This document shows, in pieces, positions 31,452-41,255 of a stretch of 64,000 nucleotides of DNA. The notes beneath the pieces are model-generated. The model was not told the origin of the DNA and did not search any database. It was given only the letters and a program-made list of their open reading frames with translations. Every line of letters begins with the position of its first letter. Position 1 is the first letter of the stretch. The DNA comes from Sphingomonas sp. PP-CE-1A-559 (GTDB lineage: Bacteria; Pseudomonadota; Alphaproteobacteria; Sphingomonadales; Sphingomonadaceae), in the NCBI RefSeq assembly GCF_004340965.1, contig NZ_SLYA01000005.1, positions 62,001 to 126,000 on the forward strand. Reading direction: 5' to 3'. The position numbers and the translations under genes are program-made.

Positions 31452-33998
31452 TTACCGGCTCACCAAAGCCCGCAAATCGATCAGCCCGCGCAGCAAGGAT
31501 GTGCCGCCCGGCGATGCGATATAGCGCGGCGTCCAGTTCGGGCGAAACTTCTCCTTGTACGCGCGCAGGCCCGCGAACCCATAGAAGCGCTCGCCGTGGC
31601 GGAACAGGAACGCCGCCACCTTCGACCAGGTCGGCGACAGCCGCCGCGCCTCGATCCCCGACAGCGGCGCCATCCCGAGCGAGAAATTGCGATAGCCCTG
31701 CTCGTGCCCCCACAGCATCAGCCGCGTGAACAGGAAGTCCATGCCACCCTGCGGCATGTCCTCGGCGTGACGCATCAGGTCGACCGACAACTCCTGCCTG
31801 TTCGGCGTGCCCCAGACGTTGGCGAAAGCGACGATCCTGCCCTCGATCCGTACCACCGCGCAGTCGAACTTCGCCATGTATCCCGGCTCGAACCGACCGA
31901 CGCTGAAGCTCTTTTCTGCATGATCCTTGTCGGCCAGCCACCAGTCGGAGATCGCTTGCAGTTCGGGAATGATCGCGGACATCGCAGCGGCTGGCACGAC
32001 TTCGAACGCTGCGCCTGCGCGTTCGGCGACGCGGCTTGCCTTCCGCACGCTGCGCATCTCGGGCGTCTCCAGCGTGAAGCCGTCCAGTTCGACCGTCGCC
32101 TCCTCGCCGTATTTGACCAGCTTAAGGCCCATCTCGATCGCGATCGGGACGATGCGCAGGCCGATCTGGTACAGCAGCAGCCGCCCCTGTGCGGCGTCGG
32201 CGCGCGCGCGGATCGCCCATAACAGTTCGGACCATGCCTCGCTCGGTCCCACCGGGTCACCGAGCACGATCCAGCTCGCGCCCTTCACCTGATACATCAG
32301 GAACGCGTCGCCGCTGTCCGAGACCAGGAAGCGCTTGTCGCCGGTGAAGGCGAGCATAGCGTCGGTGCGGTCGGCATGCGCGAGCGCGGCGGTCGCGACG
32401 TCGTCGGGCAGCATGTCGTGGACCATCGGCACGGGCGCTGCCGCGAACAGCCGCCAGATCGCCGCGCCGATCAGCAACAGCCCGACCGCGAGGCTGGTGC
32501 GCAGGAAGCGCGAGGCGTTGGCGTTGGTTTCGAACTGCCACCACAGGTCGCTCGAATAGCCGACGCGGCGGTAGGCGAAGAAGCCGATCAGCACCGACAG
32601 GCCGATCGCGGCACCGACGCCGACCAGCCATTCGGGGGATAGCGGCTCCGCGGTCAGCCGCGTCCGCCGGTAGAACGCCGCGCGCGTCCATTGCAGCGCG
32701 GCGGCGGTGAGCAGCAGGATCGTCGCCTCCTCGTAGTCGAGGCCCTTGGCGATCGACAGCAGCGCGCCTGCGACGAGCAACGTCCGCGCCGCCCAGAATG
32801 CGCCGTCGAGCCGCCGGTACAGGCCAAGCGCGACAAGAAGGAGCATCACGCCCACGAGGCTCGCCGCGACATGCGCCATCTCGCTGAACGGCAGCGGCAG
32901 GATCGTCGCCAGCGTGTCCATGCGGCCGGGCGCGGCGGGCAGGGCGCCCGAGACAAGCAGCATCGCGCCACTCAGGAACACCAGCACGCCCAGCAGCAAG
33001 GGCGCTAGCGGCAGTGCGATTGCGAGCGGATCGGTGCTCCGGCCGCGCCACTGACGTCCCTCGTGGAACGCCATCAACACCGCAGCCAGAATCAGCGGCG
33101 CGACGTAATAGATGATGCGGTAGGCGAGCAGCGCGGCGAGGACCGTCGCATTGTCCTGGGGCATGGTCGCGATGATCACCGCCTCGAACACGCCGAGCCC
33201 GCCCGGCACATGGCTGATCAACGCAACGACAATCGCCACCGCATAACCCAGGAACAGCACCGGATAGAGCTCGGGCGAGGCGTTCGGCAGCAGTACGAAC
33301 AACGCCGCACTCGCCGCGGCCAGGTCGACCGTCGAGACCAGCAGTAGTGCAATCGCTTGCCGCCAGTTCGGCAGGGGCAGTCGCCAACCGAGCAGCCCGA
33401 TTGATCCGCCCTGGCGGTGACGCAGGACGATCCCCAGCATGACGAGCGGGATGACGATGCCGACGCTGCGCTCGAGCAGAGGCGGCATCGTCCACCTCAC
33501 GATCGGCAGCGTCCCCGGATGGATCGCCATCGACAGGCACGCGACCGTGATCACGCCCGCCCAGAACGTCACGCCGGCTATCAGCACGACGCGGGCGACG
33601 GCGGCTTCGTTGAGGCCAGCCCGGCTGTAGACGCGGTAGCGCGCCGAGCCGCCGGTCAGCATGGCCAGCCCTAGATTGTGGCTGATCGTATAGCTGGTGA
33701 ACGACGCGACTGCAGCGGTCCGCCACGGCAGTGGATGGCCGATCACTTTCAGGGCGATCGAATCGTAGAAGGTCAGCGCGATATAACTGACGACGGTCAG
33801 CCCGATCGCCACCGAGAGCTGCGACCAGCCGAGCGCGGAAAACGCGGCGCGGACTTCGGACAGGCGGATTTCGGCGGTCAGCTTGTGGATCGCAGCGAAG
33901 CCAAGCACCGCGACGATGAGTACCGCCAACGCGATTAGCGTGCCCCGGCGATGCGCGATCCAGTCGCGGGTCCGGATGATCAACGGACGAGTCGTCAT
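31452..33998 (-). CDS. mprF: Bifunctional aminoacyl-phosphatidylglycerol synthetase/flippase MprF
   Basis: The 848-residue protein has an N-terminal flippase block of about 14 helices (for example YAVAIVVALISHVPGGLGVF) and a C-terminal DUF2156 synthase domain (about residues 540-830: GDKRFLVSDSGDAFLMYQVK, GDPVGPSEAW, MDFLFTRLMLWGHEQGYRNF, LGMAPLSGI, YKEKFRPNWTPRYI). MprF transfers lysine or alanine from tRNA to phosphatidylglycerol and flips the product, lowering surface charge. It follows a DUF2147 gene (4-base gap) and a VirJ-like gene. In Agrobacterium the MprF homologue LpiA is likewise encoded beside the VirJ-domain hydrolase AcvB, which cleaves the lipid. Confidence 0.93.
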   Translation of the reverse strand: MTTRPLIIRTRDWIAHRRGTLIALAVLIVAVLGFAAIHKLTAEIRLSEVRAAFSALGWSQLSVAIGLTVVSYIALTFYDSIALKVIGHPLPWRTAAVASFTSYTISHNLGLAMLTGGSARYRVYSRAGLNEAAVARVVLIAGVTFWAGVITVACLSMAIHPGTLPIVRWTMPPLLERSVGIVIPLVMLGIVLRHRQGGSIGLLGWRLPLPNWRQAIALLLVSTVDLAAASAALFVLLPNASPELYPVLFLGYAVAIVVALISHVPGGLGVFEAVIIATMPQDNATVLAALLAYRIIYYVAPLILAAVLMAFHEGRQWRGRSTDPLAIALPLAPLLLGVLVFLSGAMLLVSGALPAAPGRMDTLATILPLPFSEMAHVAASLVGVMLLLVALGLYRRLDGAFWAARTLLVAGALLSIAKGLDYEEATILLLTAAALQWTRAAFYRRTRLTAEPLSPEWLVGVGAAIGLSVLIGFFAYRRVGYSSDLWWQFETNANASRFLRTSLAVGLLLIGAAIWRLFAAAPVPMVHDMLPDDVATAALAHADRTDAMLAFTGDKRFLVSDSGDAFLMYQVKGASWIVLGDPVGPSEAWSELLWAIRARADAAQGRLLLYQIGLRIVPIAIEMGLKLVKYGEEATVELDGFTLETPEMRSVRKASRVAERAGAAFEVVPAAAMSAIIPELQAISDWWLADKDHAEKSFSVGRFEPGYMAKFDCAVVRIEGRIVAFANVWGTPNRQELSVDLMRHAEDMPQGGMDFLFTRLMLWGHEQGYRNFSLGMAPLSGIEARRLSPTWSKVAAFLFRHGERFYGFAGLRAYKEKFRPNWTPRYIASPGGTSLLRGLIDLRALVSR

Positions 33999-34002
33999 CG
34001 GC

Positions 34003-34389
34003 TCAACCGCGGTGCCAGGTCTGCGTCTTGCACAGGAACCCGCCGATCAGGCAGCCTTTCACGTCGATCGTATTCGCGTCGACCAGCGTCAGCGTCGACC
34101 CAAAGGTGCGGCCCATGTCGGGGACGAAGATCTGGCCCGACCATTTCCTGCGGCCGCTCGGGCGATATTCGCGAAGCAAGGCAGTGCCGATCAGTTTCGG
34201 CGTGCCGCCATCGCGCGCGTCGGCCTGCGCCTCATCGCTGGCCCGCACCACCCAGCCGCACAGCCGGTCTCCGCAGGCGCCTGTCTTCACGGCCACGCTG
34301 TTCTTCGGATTGTGCCAGGTGCCTTCCACGGGGGAAGCAGGGGCCGGGCTGCCCACGGCCATCGCGAGCGCCATCATCACAGGAATCAT
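34003..34389 (-). CDS. DUF2147 family secreted protein
   Basis: The 128-residue protein has a signal peptide (MIPVMMALAMAVGSPAPASP) and the DUF2147 core: VEGTWHNPKNSVAVKTGACG, LCGWVVRASDEAQ, GQIFVPDMGRTFGSTLTLVD and the end IGGFLCKTQTW. The family is periplasmic, of beta-barrel lipocalin-like type, and of unknown function. It sits between a VirJ-like gene (10-base gap) and mprF (4-base gap), so a role in lysyl-lipid handling is possible but not shown. Confidence 0.85.
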   Translation of the reverse strand: MIPVMMALAMAVGSPAPASPVEGTWHNPKNSVAVKTGACGDRLCGWVVRASDEAQADARDGGTPKLIGTALLREYRPSGRRKWSGQIFVPDMGRTFGSTLTLVDANTIDVKGCLIGGFLCKTQTWHRG

Positions 34390-34399
34390 CGGTCGATCC

Positions 34400-35101
34400 T
34401 CAATCCGCGAAAACGAACCGCGCCAGCACCTCGTAGAGCGCATCGGCGTCGCGGTGAAGCGGGTGTCCGCCCGGCACCCCGATCCGCGTCGCATTGGCCT
34501 GAGTCAGCAACGGGCACAGGCTGCCGACTTCCTCCACGCCCTGGACGCATAGCAAAGGTGCCCAGGTCAGCTGCCGCGCGGTCGGCATCGCGTCGACGGT
34601 CGGGGTCCAGAGATCGAACACCTCGCTCGGCGACGCGCGGAACTGGACGTTGTCCTCGGGCACGACCAGCGCGACCTTCGCGATCTTCGCGCGGAGTTCG
34701 GGGGCGAGGTCGACCAGCCCGACATGCAGCATGTCCGCGCCGAACGACTGGCCGATCAGCACCACCCGGTCGGTGTGGCCGAGCCGCAACGCGCGCTGTT
34801 CGGCGCGCGCGATCAGCGTCGTGATGTCCGCTGGCGTCCGCGTCGGACGTAGATAGGTCAGCGTGTTGACCGCGACTACCGGCACGCCGTCCGCCGCCAA
34901 CCGCCGTGCGATCTGGGGCGCCATGCCGATCTTGTAGCCGAGATCGCCGGTGAGGAGGACGACGGCGAACGGCCGTTGCGGCTTGGTCGGATGGACATCG
35001 GTGAACAACGGCCCACCGAAATAGCCGAGCCAGCCCATGAAGCCGGCCGCAGCAATGGCAGCCAGGACCAGCGCGAGCAGGGATCGGTAGAGCCACGTCA
35101 T
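34400..35101 (-). CDS. VirJ/AcvB-like periplasmic serine hydrolase
   Basis: The 233-residue protein has an N-terminal membrane anchor or signal (LLALVLAAIAAAGFMGW) and the VirJ-domain pattern: FAVVLLTGDLGYKIGMAPQI, VVAVNTLTYLRPTRTP, the nucleophile elbow LIGQSFGADMLHVGL and GVPGGHPLHRDADAL with the histidine. VirJ-domain AcvB of Agrobacterium hydrolyses lysyl-phosphatidylglycerol made by the neighbouring MprF homologue; here mprF is two genes downstream in the same operon. The start at 35101 gives a sensible signal; a longer frame upstream adds an unlikely 22 residues. Confidence 0.85.
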   Translation of the reverse strand: MTWLYRSLLALVLAAIAAAGFMGWLGYFGGPLFTDVHPTKPQRPFAVVLLTGDLGYKIGMAPQIARRLAADGVPVVAVNTLTYLRPTRTPADITTLIARAEQRALRLGHTDRVVLIGQSFGADMLHVGLVDLAPELRAKIAKVALVVPEDNVQFRASPSEVFDLWTPTVDAMPTARQLTWAPLLCVQGVEEVGSLCPLLTQANATRIGVPGGHPLHRDADALYEVLARFVFAD

Positions 35102-35164
35102 CCGCAACCGATTGCACCGGGGCGGGTGATCGGCAGGTGGAGCGATAGTGAAGTTTTCTTCACG

Positions 35165-35283
35165 CACTGCTCCCCTCCCTGAAAGGGAGGGGCTGGGGGT
35201 GGGTTGGCGCGCTCGTGCCGTAACGGTCTGATATGCGGAAACCGACCCACCCCCGACCCCTCCCTTCCAGGGAGGGGGGAGGA
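35165..35283. repeat. Mirrored REP-like element, family R4, copy 2
   Basis: The arms CTCCCCTCCCTGAAAGGGAG and CCTCCCTTCCAGGGAGGGGG share the inner words GGGGGTGGG, GCTCGTGCC, GTAACGGT and CCCACCCCC with the copy at 23315. It lies between the VirJ-like gene and chorismate mutase. Confidence 0.9.
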
Positions 35284-35296
35284 ACCATCTCGCCCC

Positions 35297-35584
35297 TTAA
35301 GCCGGATCGTGCGCGAGCCGTTCGTGATGCCGGATCACTTCGTCGATGATGAAGCGCAGGAATTTTTCGGAAAACTCGGGATCGAGCTGCGCTTCCGCCG
35401 CCAGATGCCGCAATCGGGCGATCTGGCGTTCCTCGCGACCCGGATCCGCGGGGGGCAGGCCGTGCGTCGCCTTGTGCCGGCCGACCGCCTGCGTGACCTT
35501 GAAGCGCTCGGCGAGCATGTGGATCAGCGCCGCATCGATATTGTCGATGCTCTGGCGGTATCCGTTGAGCAGGTCGTCAGCCAT
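35297..35584 (-). CDS. Chorismate mutase, AroQ class
   Basis: The 95-residue all-helical protein makes prephenate from chorismate for Phe and Tyr synthesis. Typical parts are LNGYRQSIDNIDAALIHMLA, the catalytic-type AERFKVTQAVGRHKATHGL (Arg and Lys), DPGREERQIARLRHLA, and FLRFIIDEVIRHHE. AAAGGGG lies about nine bases before the ATG at 35584. It is transcribed away from the polyprenyl synthase gene. Confidence 0.93.
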   Translation of the reverse strand: MADDLLNGYRQSIDNIDAALIHMLAERFKVTQAVGRHKATHGLPPADPGREERQIARLRHLAAEAQLDPEFSEKFLRFIIDEVIRHHERLAHDPA

Positions 35585-35694
35585 CCACGCACCCCTTTCG
35601 TTGGTTCGGCGCGCCTTTTGCGGGCGCGGATCGCGAACGGCAAGAGGCGGCAAGGGTTGCTTTGCAGGGGCATAGGCGTCAGAGGCTCGGGAAG

Positions 35695-36723
35695 ATGAGC
35701 GCCACCGTCCACCGCCTCGACACCCTTGGTCCCACGCCCGAGTCACAGCCGTCGCTGGACCCGATGGTCAAACTCGTCTCCGGCGACATGGACAAGGTCA
35801 ATGCGGTGATCCGCGGCCGGATGGAGTCGGAAATCCCGCTGATCCCCGAACTCGCCGGTCACCTGATCGCTGGCGGCGGCAAGCGGATGCGGCCGATGCT
35901 GACGCTCGCGAGCGCGCAACTGATCGACTATACCGGCGCGCAGCATCACCTGCTCGCCGCTGCGGTCGAGTTCATCCACACTGCGACGCTGCTCCACGAC
36001 GACGTCGTTGACGGCTCGGACCTGCGCCGCGGCAAGCGCACCGCCAACATCATCTGGGGCAACCCCGCCAGCGTGCTGGTCGGCGATTTCCTGTTCAGCC
36101 GCAGCTTCGAACTGATGGTCGAGGCGGGCAGTCTCAAGGCGCTGAAGATCCTGTCGTCGACCAGTGCGGTCATCGCCGAGGGTGAGGTCAATCAGCTCAC
36201 TGCCGCACGCCGCGTCGATCTCGGCGAGGAGCGCTATCTCGACATCATCGGTGCGAAGACCGCGGCGTTGTTCGCGGCCGCATGCCGGATTTCGGCAGTC
36301 GTCGCCGATCGCCCCGAGGCCGAGGAGGCTGCGCTCGACGCCTATGGCCGCAATCTCGGTATCGCGTTCCAGCTGGTCGACGACGCGATCGATTACGTCT
36401 CCGATGCTGATACGATGGGCAAGGATGCGGGCGACGATTTCCGCGAGGGCAAGATGACTCTGCCGGTGATCCTCGCCTATGCGCGTGGCTCGGACGAAGA
36501 CCGCGCGTTCTGGAAGGATGCGGTCGAAGGTCGTCGTGACAGCGAGGCCGATCTGCAACACGCGATCCGCCTGATCCGCTCGACCCGCGCGATCGATGAC
36601 ACGTTCGCGCGCGCCCGGCATTACGGCCAGCGCGCGATCGACTCGATCGCCGGCTTCCCTAACGGCGCCGCCAAGGACGCCATGATCGAAGCCGTCGAGT
36701 TCGCGGTCGCCCGCGCATACTGA
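35695..36723 (+). CDS. Long-chain polyprenyl diphosphate synthase
   Basis: The 342-residue trans-prenyltransferase makes the quinone side chain (decaprenyl in sphingomonads) from IPP and a starter. The GGGKRMRPML motif, the first aspartate-rich motif LLHDDVVDGSDLRRGKRTAN and the second, FQLVDDAIDYVSD, are intact. FMLTLPVILAYA-type text (KMTLPVILAYARG) follows. The ATG at 35695 is preceded by a weak site; an in-frame ATG 33 bases up is less likely. Confidence 0.93.
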   Translation: MSATVHRLDTLGPTPESQPSLDPMVKLVSGDMDKVNAVIRGRMESEIPLIPELAGHLIAGGGKRMRPMLTLASAQLIDYTGAQHHLLAAAVEFIHTATLLHDDVVDGSDLRRGKRTANIIWGNPASVLVGDFLFSRSFELMVEAGSLKALKILSSTSAVIAEGEVNQLTAARRVDLGEERYLDIIGAKTAALFAAACRISAVVADRPEAEEAALDAYGRNLGIAFQLVDDAIDYVSDADTMGKDAGDDFREGKMTLPVILAYARGSDEDRAFWKDAVEGRRDSEADLQHAIRLIRSTRAIDDTFARARHYGQRAIDSIAGFPNGAAKDAMIEAVEFAVARAY

Positions 36724-36728
36724 TCGCG

Positions 36729-38303
36729 CTAGCGGATCGGTGATCCGGCATTCGGCAGCGTCGCCTCGCCAACCGGCGTCGACTTGCCGAACAAGGCGCG
36801 GTCCGCAGGGCCGAATGCGTACTTCCACAGGATGTAGAGATAGGTCGCGGCGATCGCGGGTTCGCCGATCGCGAGTTCGACCCATTCGTAGCGTTTGGGC
36901 AGCGCGGTGAACCCAGCCCCGACGACGATCGCGGCAAGCGCGGCCCAGATCAGCGGCCAGCGCCACGGTGAGACGCTTGTCCCGAGCAGATGGCCGAGCA
37001 GCTTCGATTTGATGATCGAGGTCAGACCCACCGACAGCATCAGCGCGATCGCCGGGCCGGCCGCCTGGTAATTGACCGGATAGCCTAGCGCTCGGATCGT
37101 GAAGATCAGTGCGAAGCTCAGGCCCACCTGGAACGCGAGCATCGCCGCGGAGATCATCAGATTGCGGTGGCGGGCGATGTAGACGAGCGCGGATTCGCTG
37201 ACGGCGCCGGTCGAGGCGAGCACCTCGGCGGTCAGCAGGAACGCGAGCGCGGCTGTGCCGGCTACGAACTGCGGTCCGACCACGCCCATCACCGCTTCGC
37301 CGGGGATCGAGCCCATCAGCGCGAGCCCGCCTTGCGCGGCCATGATCCAGAAGGCGACCTGCCGCACCTGGTTGGCGATCGCCGCGCGGTCGTTGATCGC
37401 GAGGCTGTGGGTGATGACGGGGCCGAGGATCGGGTCGAAGCTGGTCTTCAATTTCTGCGGCAGGCTCGCGACCTGTTGCGCCATGTAATAGATGCCGACG
37501 ACCTTGGGCTCGAACATCACGCCGAGGATGAAGCGGTCGACGTTGCGGCTGCCCCATTCGAGGATGTCGGCACCGGCGAGCGGCACGTTGGCGCGGGCGA
37601 GCGCGTAGAGTGGACGTAGCTGCGGCTTCCAGCCGCGCGGCACGCCGTAGCTGCGCAGGAACGGCACGAGGCTGGCGATCAGCGCGGCAGTCATCGACGC
37701 GACGTAGCTGAGGACGAGGCCGTCGCGGATCGTGAAATAGGAGAACGCCCAGGCGGCGATCGAGATCGTCCACGGCTCGACCACCGCGCGGGCAGTCACC
37801 GCTGCCTTGACGTTGAGGCGGTAGGCGAGCGCGGCGAGGCTGACGTCGGACCAGGCGACCGCGACGATGATCAGCGGCAGGAACCGGTCGAGCCCCGTGA
37901 TCGCGCTGTTCGGATACATGATCTGCGGGAAGGTGCAGAGCACTGCGCTGGCGACAAGCGACGCGACGAACGCCACCGCCATCGCGTCCCAGACGACGTT
38001 GGCGTGCGGGCGGTCGCTGCTGCTGAGCGCTTGGGCGAGACCGCGCTTGAGGCCGAGCGTGGCAAGCAGTGCGGCGAGTTCGACTACCACGACCGCGATC
38101 GCGAACCGGCCGACGAGGTCAGGGCCGTAGATGCGGCCGGCGATGAACAGGAACGGGATCCGCGCGGCGAGGCGGAGGACGAAGCCGGCGATGTTGGTAC
38201 GGCCGCCCTTGGCGAGCGTGTCGATATCCTGCGTGGCTTCGGTCACGCTGCTGCGCCATTCGTGGATCGCGCCGCGGCAAAGCCGCGTCGTCGGTCGGAG
38301 CAA
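36729..38303 (-). CDS. Polysaccharide/lipid-linked oligosaccharide flippase (Wzx-like, MOP superfamily)
   Basis: The 524-residue membrane protein has 12-14 helices and the pattern of lipopolysaccharide biosynthesis flippases: GGRTNIAGFVLRLAARIPFL at the N-terminus, YGPDLVGRFAIAVVVVELAA, an inner-half region LEWGSRNVDRFILGVMFEPK, and YYMAQQVASLPQKLKTSFDP. It would move a sugar-lipid intermediate across the inner membrane. No glycosyltransferase gene adjoins it. The first 20 residues have mixed composition, so a start nearer the GGRTN segment is possible. Confidence 0.85.
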   Translation of the reverse strand: MLRPTTRLCRGAIHEWRSSVTEATQDIDTLAKGGRTNIAGFVLRLAARIPFLFIAGRIYGPDLVGRFAIAVVVVELAALLATLGLKRGLAQALSSSDRPHANVVWDAMAVAFVASLVASAVLCTFPQIMYPNSAITGLDRFLPLIIVAVAWSDVSLAALAYRLNVKAAVTARAVVEPWTISIAAWAFSYFTIRDGLVLSYVASMTAALIASLVPFLRSYGVPRGWKPQLRPLYALARANVPLAGADILEWGSRNVDRFILGVMFEPKVVGIYYMAQQVASLPQKLKTSFDPILGPVITHSLAINDRAAIANQVRQVAFWIMAAQGGLALMGSIPGEAVMGVVGPQFVAGTAALAFLLTAEVLASTGAVSESALVYIARHRNLMISAAMLAFQVGLSFALIFTIRALGYPVNYQAAGPAIALMLSVGLTSIIKSKLLGHLLGTSVSPWRWPLIWAALAAIVVGAGFTALPKRYEWVELAIGEPAIAATYLYILWKYAFGPADRALFGKSTPVGEATLPNAGSPIR

Positions 38304-38364
38304 AGGCTCCGCCGGCCGCGCTGGTGCGAGTTAGCCGGGCGTGGCCGGCTGCCGCCCTGCGCGT

Positions 38365-41139
38365 TCAATGTGCCGCTCCCCAGCTAAGGCCGGTGCCAAT
38401 TTCGATGCCGAGTGGGACGTCGAGCGTTACCGCAGGGAGCGCCGCGTTCGCCATGACTTGCTCGATCACGGGCTTGGCTGCCTCCACGTCACCTTCCGGC
38501 AATTCGAACACGAGTTCGTCGTGGACCTGAAGGAGCATGCGGACGTTCGGCAGCCCCGCTTCGAGCAGCGCCGGCCCCATCCGCACCATCGCGCGCTTGA
38601 TGATGTCCGCGCTCGTCCCCTGGATCGGCGCGTTGATCGCGGCGCGTTCGGCGCCTTGGCGTTCGTGCTGGATCTTCGAACGGATGCGCGGAAAGTGCGT
38701 TTTTCGGCCGAACAGCGTGGTGGTGAAGCCGCTCGCGCGAACGCTCTCCGTCGTCTCGACGATATAGTTCGAGATGCCGGGGAAGCGGTCGAAATAGCGG
38801 TCGATCATCGCTTGCGCCTCGTCCGCCGAAACGTCGAGGCGACCGGCGAGGCCCCAGCGTGAGATGCCGTAGAGGATCGCGAAGTTGATCGTCTTCGCGC
38901 GGCCGCGGGTGTCGCGGTTGACCTCGCCGAACAGTTCCTGTGCGGTCAGCGAGTGGATGTCGTCGCCGTTTGCGAAGGCCGCTTTCAGCGCGGGGACGTT
39001 GGCCATGTGCGCGGCCAGCCGCAGCTCGATCTGCGAGTAATCGGCCGCGAGAATGACGTTGCCGGGCTCCGCCACGAAAGCGTCGCGGATCTGGCGGCCG
39101 ATCTCGGTGCGGATCGGGATGTTCTGGAGGTTTGGATCGGTCGACGACAGCCGGCCGGTCTGTGCGCCGGTCAGCGAATAGGACGTGTGGACGCGGCCCG
39201 TCGCCGGGTTGATCTGCGCCTGCAATGCGTCGGTGTAGGTCGATTTCAGCTTCGACAATTGCCGCCAGTCGAGCACTTTTCGCGCGATCACCGCGCCGGG
39301 CGAATCCTTGTCCGCCGCGATCCGCTCGAGTTCGTTGACGTCGGTCGAATAGACGCCGGACTTGCCTTTGCGGCCGCCCTTGATGCCCATCTTCTCGAAC
39401 AGCACGTCGCCCAGTTGCTTGGGGCTGCCGATCGTGAACGGCGCGCCGGCGAGCGCGTGGATTTCGGTCTCCAGGCTCGCCATCTGGCCGGCGAACTCGG
39501 TCGAGAGTTTCGACAGTTTCGCGGCGTCTACCTTGATGCCGTGCATCTCCATCTGCGCGATGACGGGGACGAGTGGGCGGTCGACCATCTCGTAGACGCG
39601 GGTCGAGCCTTCCGCGGGGAGGCGGCGTTTGAAGCGGCGCCATAGGCGGAGCGTCACGTCGGCGTCCTCGGCGGCGTAGCGCGTGGCGGCCTTGAGGTCG
39701 ATTTCGTTGAAGGTCCGCTGCGTCTTGCCGGTGCCGACGACGTCCTTGAACGCGATGCAACTATGCGAAAGATGCGTGGCGGCAAGTTCGTCCATGCCGT
39801 GACCGTGCAGCCCGGCGTCGAGATCGAAGCTCATGACGATCGTGTCGTCGAAGGGCGCGATCTGGACGCCGCCCGTCGACGCATAGGCGCGGCCGAGGAC
39901 GATCATGTCGTATTTGAGGTTGTGGCCGATCTTCAGGATACTCGGATCCTCCAGCAACGGCTTCAACTTCGCCAACACCACCGCGCGGTCGAGCTGGACG
40001 GGATTCTCCGCGAGCAAATCCGTCCCGCCATGCGCGATAGGTACGTAGCAGGCGAGGTTCGGATGCAGCGCCATGCTCACCCCGACCAGGTCCGCGCGCG
40101 TCGCGTCGATGCCGGTGGTCTCGGTGTCGATGGCGATCCAGCCTTGATGGCGGGCGATCGTGATCCACCGATCGAGCGCGGCTTCGTCGACGACGGTTTC
40201 GTAGTCGTCGTGCTTACACGGCTCATCGTCGTCCATGTCCGCGACGACAGTCGATTCTTCGACCGGGGCCTCGGCGACCGCGGACAGCTTGGCGATCAGC
40301 GACTTGAAGCCGTGATGCTCCAGGAACGCACGCAGGGGCGCATCGGGGATGCCCTTGAGTTCGAGATCCTCCAGCGGCTCGGGCAGCGCGACATCGCATT
40401 TGAGCGTGACGAGCACCTTCGACAGCCGCGCCATCTCGGCATGCTCGATCAGGTTATCGCGGAGCTTGCCCTTCTTCATGCCGTCGGCAGCGGCGAGCAC
40501 AGATTCGAGATCGCCATGTTCGAGGATCAGCTTCGCCGCCGTCTTGGGGCCGACGCCGGGGACGCCGGGGACGTTGTCAACGCTGTCGCCCATCAGCGCG
40601 AGCACGTCGCCGAGCTGCGCGGGCGAGACGCCGTGGAATTTCTCCGCGACATGCTCCGCGCCGAGGCGGCGGTTGTTCATCGTGTCGTACATGTCGAGAC
40701 CGGGCTCGATCAGTTGCATCAGATCCTTGTCGGACGATACGATCGTGACTTCCCAGCCTTGGGCTAGTGCAGCCTTCGAATAGCAGGCGATGATGTCGTC
40801 CGCTTCGAGTCCCTCGGTCTCGATGCAAGGCAGCGAGAAGGCACGCGTGGCGTCGCGGATCATCGGGAACTGGGGGACGAGATCCTCGGGCGGCGGCGGA
40901 CGCTGCGCCTTGTACTTGTCGTAGAGATCGTTGCGGAACGTCTTCGACGACTTGTCGAGGATGACCGCCATGTGGGTCGGGCCGTCGGCGGCGTGGACCT
41001 CGTCCGCGAGCTTCCACAGCATCGTCGTATAGCCATACACCGCGCCGACCGGCTCGCCATGTTTATTGGTGAGCGGCGGCAGCCGGTGATAGGCGCGGAA
41101 GATATAGCCGGAGCCGTCGACGAGATAGAGATGGGGCAT
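38365..41139 (-). CDS. polA: DNA polymerase I
   Basis: The 924-residue enzyme has all three domains. The 5'-3' exonuclease is at the N-terminus (HLYLVDGSGYIFRAYHRLPP, ETEGLEADDIIACYSK, GDSVDNVPGVPGVGPKTAA). The 3'-5' proofreading domain has its metal ligands intact (WIAIDTETTGID, and YAAEDADVTLRLW). The polymerase domain has motif A (ILAADYSQIELRLAAH), motif B (RGRAKTINFAILYGIS) and motif C (LLQVHDELVFELPE). The start at 41139 places the methionine at the conserved beginning; 12 extra residues upstream look non-native. Confidence 0.97.
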   Translation of the reverse strand: MPHLYLVDGSGYIFRAYHRLPPLTNKHGEPVGAVYGYTTMLWKLADEVHAADGPTHMAVILDKSSKTFRNDLYDKYKAQRPPPPEDLVPQFPMIRDATRAFSLPCIETEGLEADDIIACYSKAALAQGWEVTIVSSDKDLMQLIEPGLDMYDTMNNRRLGAEHVAEKFHGVSPAQLGDVLALMGDSVDNVPGVPGVGPKTAAKLILEHGDLESVLAAADGMKKGKLRDNLIEHAEMARLSKVLVTLKCDVALPEPLEDLELKGIPDAPLRAFLEHHGFKSLIAKLSAVAEAPVEESTVVADMDDDEPCKHDDYETVVDEAALDRWITIARHQGWIAIDTETTGIDATRADLVGVSMALHPNLACYVPIAHGGTDLLAENPVQLDRAVVLAKLKPLLEDPSILKIGHNLKYDMIVLGRAYASTGGVQIAPFDDTIVMSFDLDAGLHGHGMDELAATHLSHSCIAFKDVVGTGKTQRTFNEIDLKAATRYAAEDADVTLRLWRRFKRRLPAEGSTRVYEMVDRPLVPVIAQMEMHGIKVDAAKLSKLSTEFAGQMASLETEIHALAGAPFTIGSPKQLGDVLFEKMGIKGGRKGKSGVYSTDVNELERIAADKDSPGAVIARKVLDWRQLSKLKSTYTDALQAQINPATGRVHTSYSLTGAQTGRLSSTDPNLQNIPIRTEIGRQIRDAFVAEPGNVILAADYSQIELRLAAHMANVPALKAAFANGDDIHSLTAQELFGEVNRDTRGRAKTINFAILYGISRWGLAGRLDVSADEAQAMIDRYFDRFPGISNYIVETTESVRASGFTTTLFGRKTHFPRIRSKIQHERQGAERAAINAPIQGTSADIIKRAMVRMGPALLEAGLPNVRMLLQVHDELVFELPEGDVEAAKPVIEQVMANAALPAVTLDVPLGIEIGTGLSWGAAH

Positions 41140-41255
41140 CGCGCGCGGTCTAGCGGATGCGCGCGCCTCCACCAATGGGCGAAGCGTGGTTGTTGGGTAT
41201 TAGGTGGGGAGAAAAGCGGTGGGGGGATGGGGGGCTTTACCGGTCCCGTGCGGAA

